The notes under the pieces are model-generated. The model searched no databases, was not told where the DNA came from, and saw only the letters and a list, made by a program, of their open reading frames with translations. From positions 1 through 56,816 of the IMG/VR virus record IMGVR_UViG_3300027833_001879: a DNA stretch of 56,816 bases. The stretch is one strand, 5' to 3'. A program made the translations under genes and the position numbers. Position 1 is the stretch's first letter. Every line of letters begins with the position of its first letter. Shown here piece after piece: positions 33,550-42,615 of the stretch. This stretch comes from a virus.

Positions 33550-34119
33550 CTTGTAGTATAATGATTGTGCTTGATTTATATTTCCACCGAAAAATTCATT
33601 CTCATTGTTCACTGCACCAACATACCAATCTTCATAACCTATTACATAAGGATTCTTCATTCTATCCATTCTGTACTGTCTTACACAATAAGTTAAATTA
33701 TATTTTTTACCGTATGCTCTTTTTAAAAATTCCCATTTAAAATTTGTTATAGGTTTTTGTTCTGATGGGTTACCTAATGCATTACCTTTAGTCAATGATT
33801 TTATTTGGCTCTGTAAAGAAACAGTTAATTCGGTTAAAAATGGAAGCCTAGCTTCATACGGCATATAATGTAAATTAATACCTAATTGATGACCATCATC
33901 TGATTCCCCTAAACCAATTACTAAAGGTTTAGTATCATAAAAAGTTTCTTGTGTTGTATAATAATTAAAACAATACATTTTACCCGGCTGTAATGGTCCT
34001 TTACTTTTTGCACCAATTCTAGGTATATCATTAGTTGATTGTTTAGACGCACCAGTCCTACCTTTGTTTTCAGCAAGGTAAATATCAAGGTCTTGTTTAA
34101 ATACTCCTATTAAAGCCAT
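33541..34119 (-). CDS. Hypothetical phage protein, 192 aa
   Basis: Conserved-looking but unnamed by me. A segment PGKMYCFNYYTTQETFYDTK followed by PLVIGLGESDDGHQLGINLHYMP is characteristic of a phage family found in several T4-like and other tailed phages. It lies one base after the gp4-like nuclease gene, at the position of gene 53 in T4, but it lacks the gp53 signature. It may be a minor virion or head-tail connector component. A late promoter for the portal overlaps its 3' end. Confidence 0.6.
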   Translation of the reverse strand: MALIGVFKQDLDIYLAENKGRTGASKQSTNDIPRIGAKSKGPLQPGKMYCFNYYTTQETFYDTKPLVIGLGESDDGHQLGINLHYMPYEARLPFLTELTVSLQSQIKSLTKGNALGNPSEQKPITNFKWEFLKRAYGKKYNLTYCVRQYRMDRMKNPYVIGYEDWYVGAVNNENEFFGGNINQAQSLYYKNI

Positions 34120-34595
34120 TAGAATAAATTTGAATCTTCGGTTAACAACATTACTTTACAATTTCTTTCTTTTGCCATTTTATTTAAAGCATTTGTTTTA
34201 CATAAATTTCTTACATATGATTCGTAAGCATATTTAAAGCTTTTTAATGCCTTTGCTGTTTTTCGTTTAGGTTCTTTTGGTTTTTGCAATTGAGCCTTAG
34301 GTTTTATTTCAACAACATATTCTTGTGTAGCATCTCCCTTTTTCATCTTAAAGAAAAAATCAGGGTAATATTTATGCCATCTATTATCTAATAAATTAAA
34401 GTAAGGTATGGAGAAAGGTTCAGAAATCCAATAAATAACATCTTCATTATGATCACACCAATGACAAAACTTTCTTTCCCAGCTACTTCTATATATGATA
34501 GGATCCCCTCCTCTATACTTCTGAGGGAACTTAGGTTTATAATACCCTTGCTTAAATCCAGATTTAGATGTAGGTTTTACCTTTTTTATACTCAT
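34119..34595 (-). CDS. 4: Head completion nuclease (T4 gp4-like)
   Basis: A 158-residue protein (T4 gp4 is about 150). It shows KFPQKYRGGDPIIYRSSWER followed by KFCHWCDHNEDVIYWISEPF, then IPY ... HKYYPDFFFKMKKG and VVEIKPK. These are the conserved gp4 motifs of the TnsA-like/restriction endonuclease fold; E (in SSWER), D (in YPDF) and ExK (in VEIKPK) are the likely catalytic residues. It trims or finishes packaged DNA ends before tail joining. It lies downstream of gp55. Confidence 0.87.
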   Translation of the reverse strand: MSIKKVKPTSKSGFKQGYYKPKFPQKYRGGDPIIYRSSWERKFCHWCDHNEDVIYWISEPFSIPYFNLLDNRWHKYYPDFFFKMKKGDATQEYVVEIKPKAQLQKPKEPKRKTAKALKSFKYAYESYVRNLCKTNALNKMAKERNCKVMLLTEDSNLF

Positions 34596-34601
34596 GCAAA
34601 T

Positions 34602-34967
34602 TTATATCGTATAAATACCTTCGCTATCAGCACTCCCGTTAATTGAAACTGTGCCATGATATTTTTTTGGATGTAATTTATTCCAACCTTTTGCAAATCC
34701 TCTTTTAGCTATTTCAGTAAAATAAGCAAATGCATTTGTACTTTTTTCTGGATTAAAATTTCTCCAATATCTATAAAGATCCATATAAGCATACGCAATA
34801 CAGTCTTGTCTATCTTCTGGGTTTCTATATGTTAATTTTCGTGAACATTTATCTGCTAATAACATTAGAAATTCTAAAGCCTTTGGGGTTAACTCGTCTT
34901 GTTCTTTTGACAAAACGATTTGATCCAATAGATCTCTGTTATTTAAATAGTTTCTTTTCCTTGCCAT
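34602..34967 (-). CDS. 55: Late-transcription sigma factor (T4 gp55-like)
   Basis: A 121-residue protein; T4 gp55 is 185. The region YRNPEDRQDCIAYAYMDLYR followed by YWRNFNPEKSTNAFAYFTEI and AKRGFAKGWNKLHP is the sigma region 2-like core of the gp55 family, which recognises the -10 TATAAATA. It binds host RNA polymerase and, with the sliding clamp, activates late genes. No gp33-like co-activator is evident nearby. The gene is itself preceded by an exact TATAAATA and by a terminator. Confidence 0.88.
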   Translation of the reverse strand: MARKRNYLNNRDLLDQIVLSKEQDELTPKALEFLMLLADKCSRKLTYRNPEDRQDCIAYAYMDLYRYWRNFNPEKSTNAFAYFTEIAKRGFAKGWNKLHPKKYHGTVSINGSADSEGIYTI

Positions 34968-34985
34968 TGACTTTGTTTTATTTAT

Positions 34986-34993
34986 TATTTATA
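34986..34993 (-). promoter_or_regulatory. TATAAATA late-promoter candidate upstream of gp55
   Basis: An exact match to the T4 late-promoter octamer, 19 bases before the gp55 ATG, in the context GTATATAAATAATAAA. It would allow gp55 to promote its own late transcription. It follows the terminator of the previous gene closely. Confidence 0.6.
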
Positions 34994-35002
34994 TACAAGA
35001 AA

Positions 35003-35028
35003 GGACCGATTGTTTAATCAATCGGTCC
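35003..35028 (-). terminator. Rho-independent terminator after the 627-aa head-region gene
   Basis: GGACCGATTG-ATTAAA-CAATCGGTCC forms a perfect 10-bp stem on the minus strand, followed by TTTC. It lies 30 bases after the stop codon of the 627-aa gene, immediately before the gp55 promoter. Confidence 0.88.
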
Positions 35029-35058
35029 TCTAATTACATTAAACTAGTATTATAAAAA

Positions 35059-36942
35059 TTATATCTTAACTTCTAAATCTCCTTTAGGCATTATTATACT
35101 TTTTCCATTCTTAGGGATAATTACACTTAACATATCATCATCACCTAGAGAAGCATATTCTTCAGCATTAACTAAAACTTCTTGTCTTACTTTAAGACCT
35201 TGCCCGCTTTTTTTAACCGATGCTTCTACGAAGCCGTCGTTTAAATAGTCGTCTTTAGTTTTTTTTTCAGTAATATATGAATTAGCTAATTCTTTTTCTT
35301 TTCCGTTTAACTCTTCAGCTAATAAATTTAAAGCTTCTGTTAATTCTTCAGTTTCACCTAACTTTTTAATAGCAGCTTCAACTTCAGATTTCTTTTCTTC
35401 TAGGAAAGAAATAGAATCAGTAAGATCTTTTCTTTTATTTTCTTCAATTGCTTTTTCATTATTTTCAGCAAGTAATCTTTCAGAAAGAATTGGAGAAATA
35501 TCAAAATTAATAAATTCTTTTACAACATCAACAGTTTCAGTTGCAGTGTCAAGTTTTATCATTTCATTTAATCCCATACCTGGATTTACTTTATTAATAT
35601 AGATACCTTCCTGTACGCCAATCATTGTTAAAAAGACATCAGCATATTCTTGGTTCTGTATTGTAGTAAAGTCATCTAATTCACAAACTAAATCAACACT
35701 TTCAAAGAATTTACAAATTTTATCATTTTGCCATTGATTTTTATACCCTGAGAATTGAGTTGCTTGTAAAGTTTCTTTTAATTCAATTATACTATAATTT
35801 GATAAATCAATTTTGCCCATTGTTAAAGTTCCTTCGGCAATATTATATGTTAATGATTTATTGTTGTCTCCATGTAATGAAAGTATATCTCCAGTTCTTG
35901 AGAACATTTTTAAACCTTCGGATACATCGAAGAATCGTGGATCAGTTACAGTTGCTTCTGTAATGCTTTTACCATCATAAGTATAATTCTTACCATGTAA
36001 TTGGAATGTTAATCCATTTTCAGATTCTAATACAGGCGAAAGAATTTTTACAACCTTTCCGTTTGCAGTAGATGCAACTTTTTGATCTTCAGCATTCATT
36101 TCATTTACAATTGCTTTAGCATCCATTGACCACGGGTTCTTAGCAGCAATAACAGCGAATTTAGATTTTACATCCGATTCATTTAATAAAGAAACTAAAT
36201 CAGAATTTAATGATTCCATTAATTTTCCTTTTTGAAATGATGTTCTTTCAATAGATTCACTAATTCTAAAGTGCCATTTAGATTTATTATATGATTCCAT
36301 TATATACTCTCTCAATTCAGAAATTGGATTTAACCAAGTACTTTGAGATAATTTAGTATATAGGTCTCTTGCGATTTTAAATTTAAGATTAGGATTAGTA
36401 GATTTCTCTATCTCTTCGCTAATTAATGCAAGGTCAGCATTTTTAAGTTTCATTGGGAATGCAGATAATGCTCCCTCTAGAATAGTTAAAGATTCTTTAA
36501 CAGAATATGAAACTCTGGAGTTATCATTATCCATTGCTTTTAATCCGTTAATACTATCCATAACGTTTTCATACAGATCGGTTAATGTAAAGTTCATTTT
36601 GTTATGATTTTTTTGATTATTGTTTTCAGTGTATATATCGGATTTATCTTTATTGCTTTTACGATACATGGATATTCCAGACATTGCCATCTGTTGTGGT
36701 ATTCCCATACCAACTAAAATAGCTAATACTTGTTCATCTGTCATTGATCCACTATGATCGATTTTATGATCATTGTCAACATCTGACATTCTACCACTTT
36801 GTTGAAACAATACATGAATGATATCCAATAATTGTTGTCTTGGTTGATTTAAAAAAGGAGCGTCAGTTTGTACACCTGCTTGTGGATTTACTCCACCATC
36901 AGAATACACCTGAGTCTGCCCTTCATTTGTTGTGTTTTCCAT
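35059..36942 (-). CDS. Hypothetical virion-region protein, 627 aa, coiled-coil C terminus
   Basis: Unrecognised. Residues 30-110 contain PRQQLLDIIHVLFQQSGR and a Gly/Met-rich stretch (VGMGIPQQMAMSGISMYRK). From residue 116 (MNFTLTDLYENVMDSINGL) a long acidic helical protein begins, with many [ILV]xE tripeptides, a beta-like centre (about 300-400: QLHGKNYTYDGKSI) and a coiled coil at about 490-570 (SISFLEEKKSEVEAAIKKL). It lies in the head gene block with a late-promoter motif, so a head or neck role is likely. The ATG at residue 116 (36597) is preceded by GATATATA and an A-rich stretch and could be a second start. Confidence 0.6.
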   Translation of the reverse strand: MENTTNEGQTQVYSDGGVNPQAGVQTDAPFLNQPRQQLLDIIHVLFQQSGRMSDVDNDHKIDHSGSMTDEQVLAILVGMGIPQQMAMSGISMYRKSNKDKSDIYTENNNQKNHNKMNFTLTDLYENVMDSINGLKAMDNDNSRVSYSVKESLTILEGALSAFPMKLKNADLALISEEIEKSTNPNLKFKIARDLYTKLSQSTWLNPISELREYIMESYNKSKWHFRISESIERTSFQKGKLMESLNSDLVSLLNESDVKSKFAVIAAKNPWSMDAKAIVNEMNAEDQKVASTANGKVVKILSPVLESENGLTFQLHGKNYTYDGKSITEATVTDPRFFDVSEGLKMFSRTGDILSLHGDNNKSLTYNIAEGTLTMGKIDLSNYSIIELKETLQATQFSGYKNQWQNDKICKFFESVDLVCELDDFTTIQNQEYADVFLTMIGVQEGIYINKVNPGMGLNEMIKLDTATETVDVVKEFINFDISPILSERLLAENNEKAIEENKRKDLTDSISFLEEKKSEVEAAIKKLGETEELTEALNLLAEELNGKEKELANSYITEKKTKDDYLNDGFVEASVKKSGQGLKVRQEVLVNAEEYASLGDDDMLSVIIPKNGKSIIMPKGDLEVKI

Positions 36943-36962
36943 ATTACACTAATTTGATTTGT

Positions 36963-36972
36963 TTTATATATT
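36963..36972 (-). promoter_or_regulatory. AATATATAAA late-promoter candidate upstream of the 627-aa gene
   Basis: The motif lies 21 bases before the ATG at 36942, in the 53-base gap after the gp15-like gene. Confidence 0.55.
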
Positions 36973-36995
36973 CTAAGTCTTGGTTGTTAATTGTT

Positions 36996-37997
36996 TCATC
37001 CACCAAAGCCATCATCAACAGATCCTAATCCTGATTCGTCTACTGTTGGTTCTGCTTTCGCATTCCTATAATTTAAACTTTCTAATGATTCAGGAACTAC
37101 TGGTGCAGATGATACTGAGCTATCACCAAAAGGACCGCCAGTTAATACTGCATCTGGATCAATATATCCTTTATTACTAAATGCACCACCTGGTTGTACT
37201 TTAGCTATACTTTCTGTTGTTGTTATTAATTCTTGGAATAAACCTCCAAAGAATATTCCTAATTCATTATTTGGTCCTGCTCTTAAAGTACCTACACCAG
37301 CTGCATTAGGATTTGATTTAATAGCTGCTGTTGTCATTAGAGATATTTCAGGAATTAAAATACCTTCCTCAAACACCGGCATAAATGAACTTACTTCAAT
37401 AGGAAATGTTACACTCCATTCTTTTTTATCATTTAACTGAAATTCAAATAATCTATTTTGACTATAATCTTCTGGTACTGCAAAGGTTGCAGCAACTCTC
37501 ATCATACCTAAGTCAACTTGGAATAATGTATTCTTGTAAATTTTACTCATTAAAGATTCGGTTACCTTTAACATTTCCAGATTAGATGAACATACTACGG
37601 TACAATCAAATGACATATTTAACGGCAGGAAATTAGTTTCTAATGAAAAGGTTTTTAATACACCGTCCCATTCTTGTACAAACTCACTTCTAGCAAACTT
37701 ATTTGTTTGGTTACCTGAATCTATGGATATACCAGTTAACTGTATAATACCTCTTGGTACTGACTCATAATCACCTATGGCCTTACCTTTGGCTTCTGCA
37801 TCATACAGAAAATTATCCATAAGAAAACGACCATCACCAGTAATAGAGTAGAAAAATGGAACAGGAATTTTCTTCAGAGTATCCTCGTCAATTTGATTAT
37901 AATAATAAACTTTATCTTTTAGTTCTGCTAAAAGAGCTACTATAATATAACGCAGTATTGTGTTGTCTTTATTAAACTCTTGATTATATGCTGACAT
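36996..37997 (-). CDS. 15: Tail sheath stabiliser / tail terminator (T4 gp15-like)
   Basis: A 333-residue protein; T4 gp15 is 272. It follows gp15 along its length: RYIIVALLAELKDKVYYYNQ for RYATLMGDLFSNIQIKR, IPVPFFYSI for IRVPITYAS, PLNMSFDCTVVCSSNLEMLK for PIKMIYELSIFTRYEDDMFQ, RVAATFAVPED at the RDIKIVLMSA strand, and KEWSVTFPIEVSSFMPV for RRIEWSLTFEVNGWMYP. The C-terminal 110 residues are a flexible Gly/Pro/Ser-rich tail. The hexamer caps tube and sheath and joins the neck. It is next to the head genes, not near the sheath as in T4. Confidence 0.75.
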   Translation of the reverse strand: MSAYNQEFNKDNTILRYIIVALLAELKDKVYYYNQIDEDTLKKIPVPFFYSITGDGRFLMDNFLYDAEAKGKAIGDYESVPRGIIQLTGISIDSGNQTNKFARSEFVQEWDGVLKTFSLETNFLPLNMSFDCTVVCSSNLEMLKVTESLMSKIYKNTLFQVDLGMMRVAATFAVPEDYSQNRLFEFQLNDKKEWSVTFPIEVSSFMPVFEEGILIPEISLMTTAAIKSNPNAAGVGTLRAGPNNELGIFFGGLFQELITTTESIAKVQPGGAFSNKGYIDPDAVLTGGPFGDSSVSSAPVVPESLESLNYRNAKAEPTVDESGLGSVDDGFGG

Positions 37998-38026
37998 GTG
38001 CCATTTTAATTTTTCTTGTATTATAT

Positions 38027-39697
38027 TTATCCAATGGCTTCAATTGTAAATTCACTAAAACCTGCATCTTTAGTAATTTCTAGTTTTTTATCAAAATATT
38101 CACTAGGCAATACAGTATGATTAATTACAAATGTATTAAGGCCAATATCTTGTATAGTGTTATGAAGTATGTTAATTATATGGTATACACCATCTGAATC
38201 AATAGAAGAAAATATTTCATCCAAGAATAAAATATTTAAAGATGGAAATCTAACTTTAATCATTTTCATTAATGCCATAATAATTACGAAGTCTACTTTT
38301 TTCTTTTCTCCGGTGCTTAATGTCTTTGCGCTTATTTCGGTTCCTAGGTGATGTAAGGTACAAAAAAACTTTTCATTAAATCTTATACCAAAAGGTATTC
38401 CCATTTCTCTACCCATCAAAAGTATATGATTGTTAAATGATGGAAGTATAGATCTTACTGCTAAATTCTTAATACCGTCTTCACCTAATAAATTTTCAAG
38501 TATAGTTAAATAATAATCTTCACCTTCACTTTTTAACTTGCCATCACTTTTATCTTTTTTACGAGTATTAAAATCTAACACAAGTTGCTTTAAGTCGGAT
38601 GATGAATCAGATTCGTCTTTATCGGCTAATTCAATTAACTTATGTTTAATATTTTCCATTTGTGTTTCTAACTGCCCAGCCTTTACATGGATTGACCGCC
38701 CTTTAATTCTTAAGTCATGTAATTTACTAACAGAATCTTCATAATCTTTTTTAACAGATTTAAATTGATTATTGAGAGTTATTAAAGATTCTTCTTTTTC
38801 TTTTTTAATTCCTAAATGAAAATCAGAAGTTAATGGAGCAGTACAAGTAGGGCATGTTGAATTTTCAAACAATTTTAAATCTTGCTTAATATTAGAAATT
38901 TTATTAGTCAAAGTAGAATGTTCTGATGACTTATCCCTAGATTCTTTATCTAAAGACTCTAATTTTGTTTTAGTTAATTCAGTAAATTTATTTAATTTTT
39001 TCCGATTTTCATTTAATTCAATTAAATCAGTTTTTAATTTTTTAACTTTGGATTTATCTTTTTCTGCTGCTAATAATTCTATTTGCTCAATCTTATCATA
39101 TACTGAATCAATAGATTCATTAAGAGTTCTTATTTCATCTGCATAAGTACGAATTTCATCAATTATACTTTTACGCTTTTCTTTTACAGATTCAGCCATT
39201 TCATTAATAATTGAAAAACCAAAGATCTTATCTATAATTCTTTTCTTATCATAAGGCGACATTGTAATAAATGATTTAAAATCATTAACCGATAAAATAA
39301 TTACATTCTTAAATACATGATATGGTATTTCATATATTTCAGTTTCTAAAAAATCTTGTAAGTTTACTTTACCTGCAACGTCATAGTCTTCTCCATTGAT
39401 TTTTACATTAAAAATACCTGGGTTAATACCTCTTTCAATTTCAAGCTTATTGCCTTTTGACTCTAGCCAAATCTTACCCCATAGTGCACCATTGACTCTG
39501 TTAGGTAAATCTTTTAAAGTTGATCCTTCTACTTTACCATAACACAAATAAGTAATTACTTTTGCTAAGGTACTTTTACCTGCACCGTTACCACCTAAGA
39601 CTAGATATAAATTACTTTTATCTTCTTCAAAATCTATTATTTGTAATCTATTGCCGTAACTTGCAAAGTTTTTAAATTCTACTTTTTTAATCTTCAT
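38027..39697 (-). CDS. 46: Recombination endonuclease subunit (T4 gp46-like, Rad50/SbcC family)
   Basis: A 556-residue SMC-like ATPase, same length as T4 gp46 (560). Walker A is GGNGAGKS (residues 35-42), a zinc hook CPTC is at 282-285 between the two coiled-coil arms, signature LSTGEKKKVDFVIIMAL and Walker B LNILFLDEIFSSID lie near the C terminus, followed by the FVINH switch. With gp47 it resects DNA ends for recombination-dependent replication and host DNA breakdown. It overlaps gp47 by 11 bases. Confidence 0.94.
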   Translation of the reverse strand: MKIKKVEFKNFASYGNRLQIIDFEEDKSNLYLVLGGNGAGKSTLAKVITYLCYGKVEGSTLKDLPNRVNGALWGKIWLESKGNKLEIERGINPGIFNVKINGEDYDVAGKVNLQDFLETEIYEIPYHVFKNVIILSVNDFKSFITMSPYDKKRIIDKIFGFSIINEMAESVKEKRKSIIDEIRTYADEIRTLNESIDSVYDKIEQIELLAAEKDKSKVKKLKTDLIELNENRKKLNKFTELTKTKLESLDKESRDKSSEHSTLTNKISNIKQDLKLFENSTCPTCTAPLTSDFHLGIKKEKEESLITLNNQFKSVKKDYEDSVSKLHDLRIKGRSIHVKAGQLETQMENIKHKLIELADKDESDSSSDLKQLVLDFNTRKKDKSDGKLKSEGEDYYLTILENLLGEDGIKNLAVRSILPSFNNHILLMGREMGIPFGIRFNEKFFCTLHHLGTEISAKTLSTGEKKKVDFVIIMALMKMIKVRFPSLNILFLDEIFSSIDSDGVYHIINILHNTIQDIGLNTFVINHTVLPSEYFDKKLEITKDAGFSEFTIEAIG

Positions 39698-40775
39698 AGT
39701 TAGGTGATAAGGTTTTCTTGTATAATTCTTGCACTGATGTTTTTAGCCTTTCCTTTAAATCATTATCATAATCTAATGAATTAATATGTTCTGCTGCAAT
39801 ATTCATTAAATTTAATTCGCCGTCAAAATCTGACATTTCACCGTCTTCTCTATCATAAGGATTCTCTTCATCATATATCCTAGGCTCGAGCTTTCTGGCT
39901 AAACCATCAAGATAATCCATAAACATATTAATGTTATACTTACCTAACACATTAGAAGGTATAAAAACATCAACAAAATTATTTTTTATTTCTTTTGCCA
40001 CATCTTCCATTCTCATTTCTAATATTTCATTAATGTAATATCGTAAAAATATTGGGCTTAGGTGATTCTCAAAAAATTGGTGATTGCCAGTTTCTAGGTC
40101 TAATAAAAATATACCTTTTTGGTTATCTCGGTCAGACCTGGTCATTTGGTATGGATTTCCTACAAGGACAAAATTTTCTTTAGCTTGGCAATAATGAATA
40201 TGGCCAGAATAAACTCTTTTAAATCTTTTAAATATAGTTACATCATTTCCGCCATCATGTAAATGTTTTGTACTTGGACTAATCTGAACTCCTCTAGTTT
40301 CAGTATGACAAAACATATAATCAATATTCTCTGTAAGATTATCTAAAGTTTCTTTTTCATGTTCATGGTTTCTTCTCCATGGCATTAACAAACAAGTAGC
40401 ATCTTTATATTTTAATATCTTAGGTTCTTTTAATACATTTACATTAGGTAAATATTTTAAACAATCAACTGATGATATTTCATTTGAATTCTTTCTCATT
40501 ATATCATGATTTCCTACAATGATATGAATATCCGGAAATATTTTGCCTAATTCTTCAAATACTCTAATCGCTAAATCTTGGGCAGCTAAATTAACACTTT
40601 GTCTATTATCAAAAACATCTCCTAAATGATAAAGAACATCACCTTCTTTATATTCTTTCTTTACTAAGGGTATAAAAAAATTAAAAAAGTAATCTTCAAT
40701 TATTTGGAGCCATAACACAGAATTTGATCTACATCCTAAATGTGAATCGGATACCATCCATATTCTCTTTGCCAT
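39687..40775 (-). CDS. 47: Recombination endonuclease subunit (T4 gp47-like, Mre11/SbcD family)
   Basis: A 362-residue calcineurin-type nuclease (T4 gp47 is 339). The five phosphoesterase motifs are present: MVSDSHLG near the N terminus, LGDVFDNRQSV, IIVGNHDIM, FCHTETRG and YSGHIHYCQ, holding two Mn ions. C-terminal sequences bind gp46. It begins 1 base after the upstream unknown gene and overlaps gp46. Confidence 0.94.
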   Translation of the reverse strand: MAKRIWMVSDSHLGCRSNSVLWLQIIEDYFFNFFIPLVKKEYKEGDVLYHLGDVFDNRQSVNLAAQDLAIRVFEELGKIFPDIHIIVGNHDIMRKNSNEISSVDCLKYLPNVNVLKEPKILKYKDATCLLMPWRRNHEHEKETLDNLTENIDYMFCHTETRGVQISPSTKHLHDGGNDVTIFKRFKRVYSGHIHYCQAKENFVLVGNPYQMTRSDRDNQKGIFLLDLETGNHQFFENHLSPIFLRYYINEILEMRMEDVAKEIKNNFVDVFIPSNVLGKYNINMFMDYLDGLARKLEPRIYDEENPYDREDGEMSDFDGELNLMNIAAEHINSLDYDNDLKERLKTSVQELYKKTLSPNYED

Positions 40776-40776
40776 A

Positions 40777-41271
40777 TTAAAATAATTTTCTGATTTTTCT
40801 TTTTTCTAAAATATTGTATTTTGCATCTAATTCATTAATTAATTCATCCTTGAATTTATTAGATAATGAGTTGTAAAATTTATTTGGGAACACATCAAAG
40901 TAATCTGATAAAACACCGAATAAATCTATTCTCGTATATGAAGTTCCAGTTTTTTCTATAATATAAAAAAAGACTTTATTAATTTGTACTTTATTTAATT
41001 TTTTAATAACGCCTTCTGGTGTAGCTTCATTAAGATGCTCAAATTCACTTCCTTTAATTAATTCATCTATTCTGTCAAACATAGAATCATAATGCATCTT
41101 ATCATCAGGATCCATATTATCCAACCATGATGCCGAAACTGTAAAGTTTATTTTATTTAATGATAAATCTTGTTCACCATAAGTATTATTAAAAATCTTA
41201 TCCTTTTCAACATGTCCAGATTTTTTATCATCTTCGCCTTTTGTTAAAGCTTTTTTCTTTTTTCCCCACAT
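40777..41271 (-). CDS. Hypothetical protein, 164 aa
   Basis: Unrecognised. A Lys-rich N terminus (MWGKKKKALTKGEDDKKSG), then a helical body with SASWLDNMDPDDKMHYDSMF DRIDEL (two adjoining pieces), ending in a basic EKRKIRKLF. It lies between the helicase and gp47 genes in the replication block, so a DNA-replication or transcription accessory role is likely. It does not resemble T4 gp33 in sequence, although a co-activator would be expected somewhere. No membrane or catalytic motif. Confidence 0.6.
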   Translation of the reverse strand: MWGKKKKALTKGEDDKKSGHVEKDKIFNNTYGEQDLSLNKINFTVSASWLDNMDPDDKMHYDSMFDRIDELIKGSEFEHLNEATPEGVIKKLNKVQINKVFFYIIEKTGTSYTRIDLFGVLSDYFDVFPNKFYNSLSNKFKDELINELDAKYNILEKRKIRKLF

Positions 41272-41290
41272 ACTATTTTATATTTTTTTA

Positions 41291-42577
41291 TTAAACTGAT
41301 ATATCATCCGTTTCGGTTAATCTCATATGCTCATAATCAATATCAAATTTACACCTCGATCCTTTTCCTTGACCGTCTCTAATTTTTAAAACCTTTAACC
41401 AATATTCTCGCTCTGAATGCATTACGGAATCTTGTATTAATGCATACATTACATCAGCAGTATGCGCAAGACCTGCTGATTCTGCAATGTTTTCCATTCT
41501 TACCTCAGTTGCATCCCATGCACCACGATTAATTTGAGTTGCAGATATTACTAACATATCCCTCTTAACTGCTAATGCTCTAAGATCTTCTGCAATTTGT
41601 TTAATCTTCATATAAGTATTTTCAGTATTAGGATTTCTATAATTTGCAAGAATGTTAATATAATCTACAACTAATACATTTACTTTATGATCTTGGTTTT
41701 CTTCTAAATCTTTTAAGTAAGCTTCTATATCTGGAATGGTTCCTTGTGAAGTTGGATATTCTTTAACAAATAATTTACCAGGAGGTAGTAAACCTCTTGA
41801 TACTTTTTCCAACCTCCGTTTCATATAATCTCTATTCCCAGAATTTTTATCATATTCACTCATTGGAATATGCAAAAGATTAGCACCTATTCTTTTTAAT
41901 ACTTTTTGAGCTGACATCTCAGCCGTTATGAAAACTACGTTATGACCCATCTTAACAAAGTTTGCAGCATCATTTGCTAACCATATAGATTTACCAATAT
42001 TTTGTTCTCCTGCATAAACGATTAAAGATTTAGTATCATAACCTCCGCCAGATACACGATCAACAAAACTCCACCCTGTTTCTATTTTCTTTGATGTTCT
42101 TTGAATATGAGATTCAGGATTAAAGAAATCTAAACCAGTATCAGTATCAAAATTAATTGATCCATCTGTAGATATCATTCCTATTGCTCTATTAACAACA
42201 TCCTCTACATTCTCTGGAGAAACATCTTGAGTTTTTACATATTCAATTGTTCTTACTAACTGTTTATCAAAATGTTTCCATTTAACCCATGCCTCACCAG
42301 TTCTCTTTAACCAATCTTGATCATAGTCTTTAATATTAATATCATAAATAGAAGTTACAATATCTCCAGATATTTCATTTACATCATCCTTTACTAAAGC
42401 TGACATTTGTTGTTTGGATGGACTTTCACCAAACTTTAAATAAAAATCTTTTGCTAACTTTGCAATTTGATCTAGATCCCTATTACCAAAAAAGCCATTA
42501 CCTGTGCCCTTTAAGTAATGCGGTTTTGTTAAAAAATAATTAAAGAAAATCTTTTCGTGATCTATACTTGATTTCAT
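41291..42577 (-). CDS. 41: Replicative DNA helicase (T4 gp41-like, DnaB family)
   Basis: A 428-residue RecA-fold helicase (T4 gp41 is 475). Walker A is GEQNIGKS (residues 190-197), followed by VVFITAEMSAQKVLKRIGAN (motif 1a), Walker B VNVLVVDYIN, motif 3 VISATQINRGA and the arginine-finger region near LKIRDGQGKGSR. It unwinds DNA at the fork as a hexamer and works with primase, which is not in this window. An exact ATATAAAAATAAA motif precedes it. Confidence 0.93.
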   Translation of the reverse strand: MKSSIDHEKIFFNYFLTKPHYLKGTGNGFFGNRDLDQIAKLAKDFYLKFGESPSKQQMSALVKDDVNEISGDIVTSIYDINIKDYDQDWLKRTGEAWVKWKHFDKQLVRTIEYVKTQDVSPENVEDVVNRAIGMISTDGSINFDTDTGLDFFNPESHIQRTSKKIETGWSFVDRVSGGGYDTKSLIVYAGEQNIGKSIWLANDAANFVKMGHNVVFITAEMSAQKVLKRIGANLLHIPMSEYDKNSGNRDYMKRRLEKVSRGLLPPGKLFVKEYPTSQGTIPDIEAYLKDLEENQDHKVNVLVVDYINILANYRNPNTENTYMKIKQIAEDLRALAVKRDMLVISATQINRGAWDATEVRMENIAESAGLAHTADVMYALIQDSVMHSEREYWLKVLKIRDGQGKGSRCKFDIDYEHMRLTETDDISV

Positions 42578-42582
42578 GTAGT

Positions 42583-42595
42583 TTTATTTTTATAT
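42583..42595 (-). promoter_or_regulatory. ATATAAAAATAAA element upstream of gp41 helicase
   Basis: An exact copy of the replication-gene motif, 5 bases before the helicase ATG. The leader would be very short. Confidence 0.55.
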
Positions 42596-42615
42596 GCTAG
42601 TAAACATAATTAGTT

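Noticed and set aside
33541-34119. Assignment as baseplate wedge gp53 from its place after gp4
   Set aside because: The position fits the T4 map, but the gp53 start motifs and LysM-like end were not seen; left as unknown.
40777-41271. Assignment as late co-activator gp33
   Set aside because: A gp33 is expected, but neither size nor sequence resembles the known family; only location suggested it.
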